Shown here piece by piece: positions 28,065 to 37,881 of a DNA stretch of 64,000 bases (its first letter is position 1; every line of letters begins with the position of its first letter). A program made the position numbers and the translations under genes. The DNA lies in the NCBI RefSeq assembly GCF_003732425.1, contig NZ_MOBX01000005.1, positions 248,001 through 312,000 on the forward strand, in the 5' to 3' direction. Origin of the DNA: Pseudomonas fluorescens. GTDB lineage: Bacteria; Pseudomonadota; Gammaproteobacteria; Pseudomonadales; Pseudomonadaceae. The notes under the pieces are model-generated. The model was given only the letters and a program-made list of their open reading frames with translations. It was not told where the DNA came from and ran no database searches.

Positions 28065-28592
28065 ATGAAAAGCCTCGTCGACCATCTCAGTCAATACGCC
28101 GCCTACCACCGTGATCCGCGCAATATCGCCAGCCACTTTATCGGCATTCCGCTGATTGTGGTGGCCGTGGCCGTGTTGTTGTCGCGGCCGGAATGGTCGC
28201 TGGGCGTGTTGTGGCTATCTCCCGCCGTTGTCGTGGCGCTGGCCTCGGCGTGGTTTTATTTGCGGCTGGAAGTGAAATTGGGCGTCTTGATGACGGTGCT
28301 GATGGGGCTATCGGTCTGGGCCGGGCATGTGCTGGCGCAGCAGAGCACCCTGGTCTGGCTGAGCAGCGGCCTGGCGATGTTTGTGATCGGCTGGGTGATC
28401 CAGTTTGTAGGGCATCACTATGAAGGGCGCAAACCGGCATTTGTCGATGATGTGTCGGGGCTGATTGTCGGGCCGTTGTTTGTCGTGGCCGAGGTGGCGT
28501 TCTTGCTCGGGATGCGCCATGAATTGAAAGAGCAGATCGAAGCGCGGGCGGGGGTGGTGCGAGTCAATCCGAATCGCAAAGCGGCGGCTTAG
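28065..28592 (+). CDS. Mpo1/DUF962-family membrane protein
   Basis: About 175 residues from the ATG at 28065, with GGAGGA seven bases ahead; the frame is open further upstream but without a ribosome site. Four or five membrane helices are seen. Family features are the N-terminal YHRDPRNIASHFIGIPL and FVGHHYEGRKPAFVDD. In yeast the relative Mpo1 is an iron dioxygenase that shortens 2-hydroxy fatty acids; the conserved histidines of that reaction appear present. The bacterial role is not established. It is divergent from the Crp-type regulator. Confidence 0.82.
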   Translation: MKSLVDHLSQYAAYHRDPRNIASHFIGIPLIVVAVAVLLSRPEWSLGVLWLSPAVVVALASAWFYLRLEVKLGVLMTVLMGLSVWAGHVLAQQSTLVWLSSGLAMFVIGWVIQFVGHHYEGRKPAFVDDVSGLIVGPLFVVAEVAFLLGMRHELKEQIEARAGVVRVNPNRKAAA

Positions 28593-28599
28593 GCCGCTT

Positions 28600-28702
28600 A
28601 AAAGATCGCAGCCTTCGGCAGCTCCTACAATGGGTTTGGTCGATCACAAATGTGTGACCAACCGAAACCCCTGTAGGAGCTGCCGCAGGCTGCGATCTTT
28701 TA
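28600..28702. repeat. Palindromic repeat, family 2
   Basis: AAAGATCGCAGCCTTCGGCA and the inverse TGCCGCAGGCTGCGATCTTT enclose about 50 bases, between the convergent Mpo1-like and cysA genes. One arm carries a C for A change. Confidence 0.85.
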
Positions 28703-28705
28703 ATC

Positions 28706-29695
<990 letters not shown>

Positions 29696-29698
29696 GAA

Positions 29699-30571
29699 TT
29701 ATTCCTCCGCGGCGCTGGCGCGCAGGCGGTTGATACGGTTTTCGCTCCACTGCTTGAGCAGCAGGATGAAGAGCGCCAGGATCAGCAACAGGCTCGCCAC
29801 GGCGAACGCGGCCACGTGGTTGTATTCGTTGTAGAGAATCTCGACGTGCAGCGGCAAGGTGTTGGTCACCCCGCGAATGTGCCCGGAGACCACCGACACC
29901 GCACCGAACTCACCCATGGCCCGCGCGGTACACAGCACCACGCCATAGATCAGGCCCCATTTGATGTTGGGGACGGTGACGTGCCAGAACATCTGCCAGC
30001 CGTTGGCGCCGAGCAGGCGCGCGGCTTCCTCTTCCTGCGTGCCTTGTTCCTGCATCAGTGGAATCAACTCGCGGGCTACGAACGGTACGGTGACGAAGAT
30101 CGTCGCCAGCACGATGCCCGGCAAGGCGAAGACGATCTGAATGTCGTGATCCTGCAGCCACGGCCCGAACAGGCCCTGGGCGCCGAACATCAGCACGTAG
30201 ACCAGACCGGCGATCACCGGCGAGACCGAGAACGGCAGGTCGATCAGCGTCACCAGCATGCTCTTGCCACGGAACGAGTATTTACTCACGCACCACGCGG
30301 CGCTGACACCGAACACCAGGTTCAGCGGCACCGAAATCAGTACGGCGAACACGGTGAGTTTCAGTGCCGACAGTGCATCCGGTTCAAAGATCGCGGTGAA
30401 GAATGCACCGAGGCCATTCTTCAAACCCTGCGATACCACGATGAACAATGGCAGCAGCAGAAACAGGAAAAAGATCAGCCAGCCAAGACCGATCAGGATT
30501 CTGCGCGAAGTGGCGCTGCCACGGCGCGCGGCGTTGGCCGAAGAGGCGGCCGCAATAGACGATTGGGACAT
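29699..30571 (-). CDS. cysW: Sulfate ABC transporter permease CysW
   Basis: A 290-residue inner-membrane permease with six helices. The coupling motif is [22 protein letters not shown] near residue 180. It pairs with CysT as a heterodimer to form the sulfate channel. The gene starts 12 bases after cysT ends. Confidence 0.94.
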   Translation of the reverse strand: MSQSSIAAASSANAARRGSATSRRILIGLGWLIFFLFLLLPLFIVVSQGLKNGLGAFFTAIFEPDALSALKLTVFAVLISVPLNLVFGVSAAWCVSKYSFRGKSMLVTLIDLPFSVSPVIAGLVYVLMFGAQGLFGPWLQDHDIQIVFALPGIVLATIFVTVPFVARELIPLMQEQGTQEEEAARLLGANGWQMFWHVTVPNIKWGLIYGVVLCTARAMGEFGAVSVVSGHIRGVTNTLPLHVEILYNEYNHVAAFAVASLLLILALFILLLKQWSENRINRLRASAAEE

Positions 30572-30583
30572 GTTCGCGCCTCC

Positions 30584-31402
30584 TTATGGGGTTTCGATGC
30601 GCCGCTGCAGCAAGTTGATCAGCAGCAACAGGACAAAGGAAACCACCAGCATCAACACGCCGATGGCGGTAGCGCCGGTGTAATCGTACTGGTCGAGTTT
30701 GACCATGATCAGCAGCGGCAGGATCTCGGTTTTCATCGGCATGTTGCCGGCAATGAAAATCACCGAACCGTACTCGCCGACGCCACGCGCGAACGCCAAG
30801 GCAAAACCGGTCAGCCAGGCGGGCAACAATGCGGGAACGAGGATGTGGCGAAACACCTGCCATGGCTTCGCACCGAGGCACGCGGCGGCCTCTTCGACTT
30901 CGCGGGGAATGTCGGCCAGTACCGGCTGCACCGTGCGCACCACGAACGGCAGGGTCACGAAGGTCAGCGCCAGAGTGATACCGAGTGGGGTGTAAGCGAT
31001 TTTGAAACCGAGGTCGGCGGCGAACTGACCGACCAGCCCGGCCGGCGCGTACAGCGCGGTCAGCGCAATACCGGCCACTGCGGTCGGCAGGGCGAACGGC
31101 AGATCGATCATCGCGTCGATCACCTTGCGCCCTGGAAAGGTGTAGCGCACCAGCACCCAGGCCAGCAGAGTACCGATGATGCCGTTGATGATCGCGGCAC
31201 ACAGCGCGGTACCGAAGCTCAGCTTCAGAGCGGCCAGCACCCGCGGCGCGGAAATGATCGTCCAGAACTGATCCCAGGTGAGTTGGGCGGCGTGGACGAA
31301 CATCGCCGCCAGCGGGATAAGCACAATCAGGCTGAGGTACACCAAGGTGTAGCCCAGCGTCAGCCCGAAGCCGGGTATGACGGGGGAGATACGACGCGAC
31401 AT
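30584..31402 (-). CDS. cysT: Sulfate ABC transporter permease CysT (CysU)
   Basis: A 272-residue permease with six membrane helices and the coupling motif EVEEAAACLGAKPWQVFRHI near residue 165. It heads the cysT-cysW-cysA run. The sbp gene lies upstream on the same strand, separated by a 243-base gap filled by a repeat element, so transporter and binding protein may be expressed separately. Confidence 0.94.
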   Translation of the reverse strand: MSRRISPVIPGFGLTLGYTLVYLSLIVLIPLAAMFVHAAQLTWDQFWTIISAPRVLAALKLSFGTALCAAIINGIIGTLLAWVLVRYTFPGRKVIDAMIDLPFALPTAVAGIALTALYAPAGLVGQFAADLGFKIAYTPLGITLALTFVTLPFVVRTVQPVLADIPREVEEAAACLGAKPWQVFRHILVPALLPAWLTGFALAFARGVGEYGSVIFIAGNMPMKTEILPLLIMVKLDQYDYTGATAIGVLMLVVSFVLLLLINLLQRRIETP

Positions 31403-31431
31403 AAAAGTCCCTGGTTAAAAACGCATCAATG

Positions 31432-31608
31432 TGGGAGCGAGCCTGTGGTGAGGGGATTTAGCGAAACGTCGCACCGCCCCGATGGGCAGCGTAGCTGCCC
31501 CAAAACCAGAAAACGCGGTCAATCAAATACACCGCATCCAATTGTTTTGCGACTGCTTCGCAGCCGATCGGGGATAAATCCCCTCACCACAAAGGCTAGC
31601 TCCTACAT
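31432..31608. repeat. Nested repeat: 148-base element with 17-base inverted ends inside a REP
   Basis: TGTGGTGAGGGGATTTA (31444-31460) is the exact inverse of the sequence at 31575-31591. The left end abuts a REP half (GTGGGAGCGAGCC) and the right end is followed by GGCTAGCTCCTACA, a REP half of the other subtype. The element resembles a small non-autonomous transposable element. It has no coding capacity and also carries GCAGCGTAGCTGC, a smaller palindrome. Confidence 0.65.
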
Positions 31609-31645
31609 GTTTTGTGCCTGAGCTCAAGGCTAGTTTCGAGTGAGA

Positions 31646-32659
31646 TTACTGCGCCTGATAAATCTGGTCGAACACGCCACCGTCGTTGAAGAATTTCGGC
31701 TGCGCGGTTTTCCAGCCGCCGAAATCCTTGTCGATAGTCACCAGTTCCAGTTTCGGGAACTGCTGAGCGTACTTGGCGGCCACGTCCTTATCACGCGGAC
31801 GGTAGAAATTCTTCGCGGCAATTTCCTGACCGGCCGGGCTGTACAGGTGCTTCAGATAAGCTTCGGCGATCTGCGCGTTGCCCTTCTTCTCGGCATTCTT
31901 GTCGACCACGGCCACTGGCGGCTCGGCGAGGATCGACAGCGAAGGCACGACGATGTCGAACTTGTCGGCGCCGCCATCTTCTTTCAGTGCCAGGAACGCT
32001 TCGTTTTCCCACGCCAGCAACACGTCACCCTGACCGTTGTTGACGAACGTGATGGTCGAGCCGCGCGCACCGGTGTCCAGCACTGGCACGTGCTTGAACA
32101 GGGTCTGTACGTATTCTTTGGCTTTTTCTTCGCTGCCGCCGTTGGCTTTCAGACCGTAGGCCCATGCGGCGAGGAAGTTCCAGCGCGCACCGCCGGAGGT
32201 TTTCGGGTTCGGGGTGATCACCGAGACGTCGTTCTTGATCAGATCGCCCCAGTCCTTGATGCCTTTCGGGTTGCCCTTGCGCACCAGGAACACGATGGTC
32301 GAGGTGTACGGGGTGCTGGCATCCGGCAAACGCTTCTGCCAGTCGGCGGGCAGGGTCTTGCCGAGTTTGGCGATTTCGTCGATGTCGCCGGCCAGCGCCA
32401 GGGTCACAACGTCGGCGCGCAGACCGTCGATCACTGCGCGGCCCTGCTTGCCCGAACCACCATGGGATTGCTGGATTTTCACGGTGTCGCCGGCGTGATC
32501 TTTCTGCCAGAACTTGATGAATTCAGCGTTGTAGTCCTGATACAGCTCGCGCGTCGGGTCATACGACACGTTGAGCAGTTCGTAATCCTTGGCAACCGCG
32601 GAACCGGCAAACACAGCACTGGCCAGGGCGGCCAAAGCGTAACGGCGAATCGACGACAT
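31646..32659 (-). CDS. sbp: Periplasmic sulfate-binding protein Sbp
   Basis: A 337-residue protein with a signal peptide ending near AVA-KDY. Family landmarks are [43 protein letters not shown] and [16 protein letters not shown], with the sulfate-coordinating serine and glycine amides. It delivers sulfate to CysTW-CysA. GGAGC lies shortly before the ATG. OscA is immediately upstream, the arrangement reported in other pseudomonads. Confidence 0.95.
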   Translation of the reverse strand: MSSIRRYALAALASAVFAGSAVAKDYELLNVSYDPTRELYQDYNAEFIKFWQKDHAGDTVKIQQSHGGSGKQGRAVIDGLRADVVTLALAGDIDEIAKLGKTLPADWQKRLPDASTPYTSTIVFLVRKGNPKGIKDWGDLIKNDVSVITPNPKTSGGARWNFLAAWAYGLKANGGSEEKAKEYVQTLFKHVPVLDTGARGSTITFVNNGQGDVLLAWENEAFLALKEDGGADKFDIVVPSLSILAEPPVAVVDKNAEKKGNAQIAEAYLKHLYSPAGQEIAAKNFYRPRDKDVAAKYAQQFPKLELVTIDKDFGGWKTAQPKFFNDGGVFDQIYQAQ

Positions 32660-32728
32660 GGTGAAAGCTCCTGGAATTCTGGGTGGTGGCTTTTTCTTAT
32701 GTATTGCGCAAATCCGGTGTGCCGGTTC

Positions 32729-32798
32729 AAAGATCGCAGCCTTCGGCAGCTCCTACATAAAGCTCCCCGCAGGAGCTGGCGCAGGCTGCGATCTTTTA
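32729..32798. repeat. Palindromic repeat, family 2
   Basis: AAAGATCGCAGCCTTCGGCA with CTCCTACA and the inverse GGCGCAGGCTGCGATCTTTT occupy the gap between oscA and sbp. A transcript through both would form a strong hairpin here. Confidence 0.8.
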
Positions 32799-32978
32799 GC
32801 CCGGTTGCTTACCGGGCTGCTGCAAACGGAATTTCTCTTTGCGTTCGATCTGTACGACTTGCGCGTTGTGCACAGTGATCTCCACCGCGCCGAAACGCAG
32901 ATCGCGCAGGGCGCTCTGGATTTCACGCAAAATGGTGGTTTCGTCCTGACCGTCAACGCTGCGAAGGGATGCGCTCAT
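32796..32978 (-). CDS. oscA: Sulfur-starvation protein OscA (DUF2292)
   Basis: A 60-residue protein from the ATG at 32978, which has AAGGAG eight bases ahead. The YezD/DUF2292 core is ILREIQSALRDLRFGAVEITVHNAQVVQIERKEK (shown in part: FGAVEITVHNAQVVQIERK). In Pseudomonas corrugata, oscA next to sbp is needed for organosulfur use during sulfur starvation and for chromate tolerance. The molecular activity is unknown. A perfect inverted repeat lies about 80-106 bases upstream. Confidence 0.9.
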   Translation of the reverse strand: MSASLRSVDGQDETTILREIQSALRDLRFGAVEITVHNAQVVQIERKEKFRLQQPGKQPG

Positions 32979-33059
32979 GGTGCTGCTCCTTGAATGGGAT
33001 ATGCCTGGCAGTGGGCGGCACTGCGTTCGGCGTGGGAGCAATATAAGAGAGGCGCAGAT

Positions 33060-33084
33060 ATTCTTAAAAAGACTATTTAAGAAT
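33060..33084. promoter_or_regulatory. Perfect inverted repeat upstream of oscA
   Basis: ATTCTTAAA (33060-33068) and TTTAAGAAT (33076-33084) are exact inverses around seven bases. The surrounding AT-rich block (ATATAAGAG before, TTTATATAAC after) is unlike the flanking DNA. A CysB or other LysR-type site controlling oscA-sbp is the likely reading. Confidence 0.55.
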
Positions 33085-33160
33085 GTTTATATAACTGAAA
33101 AAACATTATCTGACGGGACAAGGGTTTGCGCGCTTTCCCGGTACTCAAGAACACCGCAAC

Positions 33161-33257
33161 CCCTGTGGCGAGGGAGCTTGCTCCCGCCGGGCTGCGCAGC
33201 AGGCCCAAAAAAGGCGCGCGCTTCGCACTCGAGCGGGAGCAAGCTCCCTCGCCACAG
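33161..33257. repeat. Palindromic repeat, family 3
   Basis: CCTGTGGCGAGGGAGCTTGC with TCCCGC, and its inverse ending GCTCCCTCGCCACAG, separate oscA from the GGDEF/EAL gene. A related pair lies at 36521. Confidence 0.85.
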
Positions 33258-33265
33258 ATTCGGTC

Positions 33266-35197
33266 TCAACCGATAACCGGTGCGCGCGCCCAATCAATCT
33301 CCGCCGCCGGCACCGGCCGCCCAAACCAGTAGCCCTGCCCCAGATCACATTCCTGCTCGAGCAGAAACGCCGCCTGCTCTACCTGCTCGATGCCCTCGGC
33401 ATGCACCTGCATGCCCATGCTCCGGGCCAGCGCGATGATCACCCGGACGATCGCCGCGTCATCCTCATCCCACGGCAACCCGGCAACGAAACCCTGATCG
33501 ATCTTCAATTTCTGCACCGGCAAGCGCTTGAGCCGCAGCAGTGACGAGTAACCCGTGCCGAAATCATCGATGGCCAGACGAATACCCAACTCGCGCAAAC
33601 GGTGCATCTGCTCCAGCGCCACTTCCGGATCATCCATTACCGCGCTTTCGGTGACTTCCAGCTCCAGATACGCCGGATCCAGCCCGGTGTCGTGCAGCAC
33701 CTGCGCCACCTGCTGGTACAACTCACGCCGGGCAAACAGCCGAGACGACACATTCACCGCAACAAATGACAACACCACCCCGTCCTGTTGCCATTGGCAC
33801 ATCTGCCGGCACGCCTGCTGCATCACCCACGCGTCGATGTCGGCGATCAACCCGGTACGCTCGGCAATCGGGATGAATTCCGCCGGCGACACCAGACCGC
33901 GCAGCGGATGCTGCCAGCGCACCAAGGCTTCGACGCCGATCAGGCGCCTGGTTTTCAAGTCATGCACCGGTTGGTAGTACACCCGCAGTTCCTGCTGCTC
34001 CAGCGCCCGGCGCAGCTCGAATGCAATCTCCACCCGTTGCTGAGCGTGGGCGGTGAGCTCTTCGGTGTACAAGGCGTAGCCGTTGCGGCCGCTGCTCTTG
34101 GCCTTGAACAACGCCGCATCGGCATTGCGCAATAGTTGGTCGGCACTCAGCGCGTCGCTGGGAAACAGGCTGATGCCGAGGCTGGCGTTGATGAACAGCT
34201 GATGGCCATCGATGCTGAACGGTTCCTTCAGCGCATCGAGAATCCGTTGCGCCAGCGCCGCTGCCTGCACCGGCTGTGGACAACTTTCCGCGAGCACCGC
34301 GAACTCGTCGCCGCCCAGGCGCGCCAAGCTAATGCCGGGGCCAAACAGTTCTTGCAGGCGCGCCGCTACTGCCTTGAGCAAGCGATCGCCGACGTTATGG
34401 CCGAGGCTGTCGTTGATCATTTTGAAATGATCGAGATCGAGCATCAGCAACGCACAGCCGCGCTTGTGGATCTGCGCCGAGGCCAGCGCCTGTTCGGCGC
34501 GGTCGCTGAACAGCAGGCGATTGGGCAGATCGGTCAGCGGATCGTGGTGCGCAAGGTGTTTGAGTTCATGCTCGGAATCCTTGATCGCGCTGATGTCGGA
34601 AAACACCGCGACGTAATGGCTGAGCCGGCCCTGATCATCGTGAATGACCCGTATGGTTTGCCACTGTGGATAAATCTCGCCGCATTTACGCCGGTTCCAG
34701 ATTTCGCCGCTCCATTCGCCCTGCGATTCCAGAGTGGCGAACATCGCTTGATAGAACCCCGGCGGATGATGGCCGGACTTGAACAGGCTCGGCTGCTGTC
34801 CGAGGACTTCTTCGCGCTGATAACCGGTGATCTCGATGAACGCGCGATTGACGTGCACGATCAGGCCGCGATGGTTGGTCACCAACACGCCTTCGCGGGT
34901 GCAATCGAACACCGCTGCCGCCTGACGCAAGCGTTCGCGATCAGCGTGGCGCTCGCGCAAACGCGCGCCAATCCCGAGGAACTCGCACAAGCGCGCCCGC
35001 GCCAGAAAGATCAGCCCGGCGCTGAGCGCCGCAAACACGTAACCGTTGATCAGTTGCCATCGGGCAAGATCGACAGAGTTATCGAAGAATTTGTTTAATA
35101 AATGATCAGTTCCCTGCAGCCAGACAGCGGCAAACACGAGATAGAGCAGCGCTGCACGCAAAGCATCGCGGTAAGTGGCACGCATTCGGCTATCCAT
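33266..35197 (-). CDS. Membrane PAS-GGDEF-EAL cyclic-di-GMP protein
   Basis: A 643-residue protein. Two membrane helices (about 12-30 and 45-65) come first, then a PAS domain (about 90-205), a GGDEF domain with intact RLGGDEFAV near 297, and an EAL domain starting at GVEALVRWQHP near 421. DFGTGYSSLLRLKRLPVQKLKID and the downstream acidic residues of active phosphodiesterases are present. Both synthesis and breakdown of cyclic-di-GMP are therefore possible. It diverges from desA. Its signal is not evident. Confidence 0.9.
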   Translation of the reverse strand: MDSRMRATYRDALRAALLYLVFAAVWLQGTDHLLNKFFDNSVDLARWQLINGYVFAALSAGLIFLARARLCEFLGIGARLRERHADRERLRQAAAVFDCTREGVLVTNHRGLIVHVNRAFIEITGYQREEVLGQQPSLFKSGHHPPGFYQAMFATLESQGEWSGEIWNRRKCGEIYPQWQTIRVIHDDQGRLSHYVAVFSDISAIKDSEHELKHLAHHDPLTDLPNRLLFSDRAEQALASAQIHKRGCALLMLDLDHFKMINDSLGHNVGDRLLKAVAARLQELFGPGISLARLGGDEFAVLAESCPQPVQAAALAQRILDALKEPFSIDGHQLFINASLGISLFPSDALSADQLLRNADAALFKAKSSGRNGYALYTEELTAHAQQRVEIAFELRRALEQQELRVYYQPVHDLKTRRLIGVEALVRWQHPLRGLVSPAEFIPIAERTGLIADIDAWVMQQACRQMCQWQQDGVVLSFVAVNVSSRLFARRELYQQVAQVLHDTGLDPAYLELEVTESAVMDDPEVALEQMHRLRELGIRLAIDDFGTGYSSLLRLKRLPVQKLKIDQGFVAGLPWDEDDAAIVRVIIALARSMGMQVHAEGIEQVEQAAFLLEQECDLGQGYWFGRPVPAAEIDWARAPVIG

Positions 35198-35331
35198 GTC
35201 CCCACAAAAAGGTTGGAATTATAGGTCAAGAAACATCCAGCGACTCTTATCTGAAAGGGCGACTGGTTTTATCTGTGTGCTTAGTGATAATGCAACGGCT
35301 GTTTTTATCTTTATCGAGGGCCCTATAGCCT

Positions 35332-36513
35332 ATGTGGTACGAAGGTTTTCTTGGCTTGTCGGCCTGGTCTCTGGTCGCAGTCACCCTGCTGATGACCCAC
35401 GTGACAATTGTCGCCGTCACGGTCTATCTGCACCGCTACTCGGCCCATCGCTCGCTGGAGCTGAATGCCGGCCTGAAGCACTTCTTCCGTTTCTGGCTGT
35501 GGCTGACCACGGCGCAGAACACTCGCGAGTGGACCGCCATCCACCGTAAACACCACGCTAAATGCGAAACCGAGGATGACCCGCACAGCCCGGTTATCAA
35601 AGGCCTTTCCACCGTACTGCGCACCGGCGCCGAGCTGTATCGTGCCGAAGCGCAGAACCCGGAAACCCTGCGCATCTACGGCAAGAACTGCCCCGAAGAC
35701 TGGATCGAGCGCAACGTCTACAGCCGCTACCCGCTGCTCGGCGTGGCGATCATGGGCGTTATCGACCTGCTGCTGTTCGGCACCATCGGCATCACCATCT
35801 GGGCGATCCAGATGATGTGGATCCCGGTGTGGGCCGCCGGCGTGATCAACGGCCTGGGCCATGCGGTCGGCTATCGCAACTTCGAATGCCGCGACGCGGC
35901 GACCAATCTGGTGCCATGGGGCATCCTGATCGGCGGCGAAGAACTGCACAACAACCATCACACCTACCCTAACTCGGCCAAGCTGTCGGTGAAAAAGTGG
36001 GAGTTCGACCTCGGTTGGGCGTGGATCAAAGTCTTCTGCTTCCTGCGTCTGGCCAAGGTTCAGCGTGTCGCGCCGATCGCCCACCGTGTCGAAGGCAAGG
36101 GCAATCTGGACATGGACACCGCCATGGCCATCCTCAACAACCGCTTCCAGATCATGGCCCAGTACCGCAAATTGGTGATCGGCCCGCTGGTCAAGCAAGA
36201 GCTGGCCAAGGTCGATCATTCGGTACGTCACCAGTTCCACCGCGCCAAACGTCTGCTGTCGCGGGAAACCAGCCTGCTGGAAGATCGTCATCACTTGCGC
36301 ATCCAGACCATGCTCGAGCACAGCCAGGCACTGAAGGTAATTTACGAAAAACGCCTGGCCCTGCAGCAGATCTGGGTCAAGACCAGCGCAAATGGCCACG
36401 ACATGCTCGCGGCCATCAAAGAGTGGATTCACGAGGCCGAAGCCAGCGGCATCCAGTCTCTGCGCGAATTTGCTGATCAGTTGAAAACCTACTCGCTGCG
36501 CCCCGCAGCGTAA
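35332..36513 (+). CDS. desA: Delta-9 acyl desaturase DesA
   Basis: A 393-residue membrane desaturase of the acyl-CoA/phospholipid delta-9 type. Histidine boxes are HRYSAHR (about 38-44), HRKHH (about 75) and HNNHH (about 207). Three or four membrane segments surround them. In P. aeruginosa DesA acts on acyl chains of membrane phospholipids aerobically. The C-terminal 130 residues are soluble and partly helical. The ribosome site (GAGGG, about 12 bases ahead) is distant. It diverges from the GGDEF/EAL gene. Confidence 0.9.
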   Translation: MWYEGFLGLSAWSLVAVTLLMTHVTIVAVTVYLHRYSAHRSLELNAGLKHFFRFWLWLTTAQNTREWTAIHRKHHAKCETEDDPHSPVIKGLSTVLRTGAELYRAEAQNPETLRIYGKNCPEDWIERNVYSRYPLLGVAIMGVIDLLLFGTIGITIWAIQMMWIPVWAAGVINGLGHAVGYRNFECRDAATNLVPWGILIGGEELHNNHHTYPNSAKLSVKKWEFDLGWAWIKVFCFLRLAKVQRVAPIAHRVEGKGNLDMDTAMAILNNRFQIMAQYRKLVIGPLVKQELAKVDHSVRHQFHRAKRLLSRETSLLEDRHHLRIQTMLEHSQALKVIYEKRLALQQIWVKTSANGHDMLAAIKEWIHEAEASGIQSLREFADQLKTYSLRPAA

Positions 36514-36520
36514 CGGCTGC

Positions 36521-36642
36521 CCCTGTAGCGAGGGAGCTTGCTCCCGCTCGGCTGCGAAGCAGCCGCAAAACCGGACGACGCGTTTTTTCTGATGAAACGC
36601 GTCGCCTTGACCGCCCAGCGGGAGCAAGCTCCCTCGCCACAA
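36521..36642. repeat. Palindromic repeat, family 3
   Basis: CCTGTAGCGAGGGAGCTTGC and its inverse ending AAGCTCCCTCGCCACA lie between desA and the cyclase gene, with an inner GACGCGTT/AACGCGTC hairpin. The element is translated if the cyclase frame is extended upstream, which is why that start was rejected. Confidence 0.85.
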
Positions 36643-36750
36643 AAGCGCGGAACTAAGCACAAAATCCCCTATCTCAAAGACTTCGCCATTCCGGCGGGCT
36701 TAGGTGTGGCCGTTGTTGTCGACGCGGCACGCCCTCTGAGATCTGTGCCG

Positions 36751-37740
36751 ATGGTCAACAACAATCAAAAAGACTCATCCTTCCCGCAGTGGCCCGAGGC
36801 CGCGCAAACCCTGATGGCGTTGATGCACGCCCAAGGTGAAGTCGCCCGTCTGAGCGAACGCGAGCAGCTGTTCAGCTCCTTGCTGTTCAGCGTCAATGCC
36901 GTGCTTTGGGCCTTCAACTGGGAAACCCGGCAGGTGCTGTACGTCAGCCCCGCCTACGAGCGGATTTTCGGCCGTTCCGCCGGCCTGCTGCTCGCCGACT
37001 ACAACCAGTGGCGCGACAGCATCTACCCCGACGACCTCGACTACGCCGAACGCAGCCTCGCCGAAGTCCTGCACAAAGGTGCGGTGGAAGATCGCGAATA
37101 CCGGATCATCGCTGCCGACGGCCAGGTGCGCTGGCTCAGCGATAAATGCTTCATCAACCGTCAGGACGAGCCCGGGCAGCCAGTGATCATCGTCGGCATC
37201 GCCGAAGACATTACTGACAAGAAGCAAATGGAAACCGAGCTGCACCGTTTGGCGACCACTGACGTGCTGACGCAAAGCAGCAATCGCCGCCACTTCTTCG
37301 AGTGCGCCAACCGTGAGTTCGAAGAAGCGCGGTTACAGGGTGCGCAAATGGCCTTTCTACTGCTGGATATCGATGATTTCAAAATGATCAACGACACCTA
37401 CGGCCACCCGGAGGGCGATAACGTGTTGCAGCGGATTGCCGAGTGCGGACGCGGATCGTTACGCCGAGGCGATCTGTTCGGGCGGATAGGCGGGGAAGAA
37501 TTTGCGGCAGTGTTTCCCGGTTGTGCGCCGGACATGGCCATGCAGGTGGCTGAACGGCTGCGGCAGGAGATTCAGCGATTGAGTTTCAGCAATGACGGCC
37601 AGACATTTAGTATCACTGTCAGTCAGGGCTTGACCGGCCTGACCGAGGCCGACGAAAGCCTCGACAGCCTGTTCGCCCGCGCGGATGCAGCGATGTATGA
37701 AGCCAAACGGCAGGGCAAGAATCGCATCATCTCTGCCTGA
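36751..37740 (+). CDS. PAS-GGDEF diguanylate cyclase
   Basis: About 329 residues from the ATG at 36751. The frame is open to 36538, but that stretch is a repeat and therefore not coding. The PAS fold runs about 40-160 (LFSVNAVLWAFNWETRQVLYVSP, VGIAEDITDKK) and the GGDEF domain follows with an intact catalytic loop GRIGGEEFAAVFP. No membrane helix is seen, so it is cytoplasmic. No RxxD product-inhibition site is clear. The ribosome site at the chosen ATG is weak, so a start a few codons downstream is possible. Confidence 0.85.
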   Translation: MVNNNQKDSSFPQWPEAAQTLMALMHAQGEVARLSEREQLFSSLLFSVNAVLWAFNWETRQVLYVSPAYERIFGRSAGLLLADYNQWRDSIYPDDLDYAERSLAEVLHKGAVEDREYRIIAADGQVRWLSDKCFINRQDEPGQPVIIVGIAEDITDKKQMETELHRLATTDVLTQSSNRRHFFECANREFEEARLQGAQMAFLLLDIDDFKMINDTYGHPEGDNVLQRIAECGRGSLRRGDLFGRIGGEEFAAVFPGCAPDMAMQVAERLRQEIQRLSFSNDGQTFSITVSQGLTGLTEADESLDSLFARADAAMYEAKRQGKNRIISA

Positions 37741-37768
37741 CACCGTCCCGCGCCTCAACACAAACCTA

Positions 37769-37858
37769 CTGTGGGAGCGAGCCTGCTCGCGAAAGCGTCT
37801 TATCAGATAATGATGTGCTGAATGACACTCCGCCTTCGCGAGCAGGCTCGCTCCCACA
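37769..37858. repeat. REP pair (REPIN), family 1
   Basis: Two complete inverted copies lie between the convergent cyclase and receiver-HDOD genes. Confidence 0.88.
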
Positions 37859-37881
37859 TTTGGAATGCCGGTGAATCCGGG

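Noticed and set aside
27981..28136. N-terminal extension of the Crp/Fnr regulator
   Set aside because: It would overlap the divergent Mpo1-like gene and has no ribosome site, while the ATG at 27980 has CAGGAG.
36538..36750. Upstream extension of the diguanylate cyclase to an earlier ATG
   Set aside because: The added segment is the family 3 palindromic repeat plus linker and would encode no domain.
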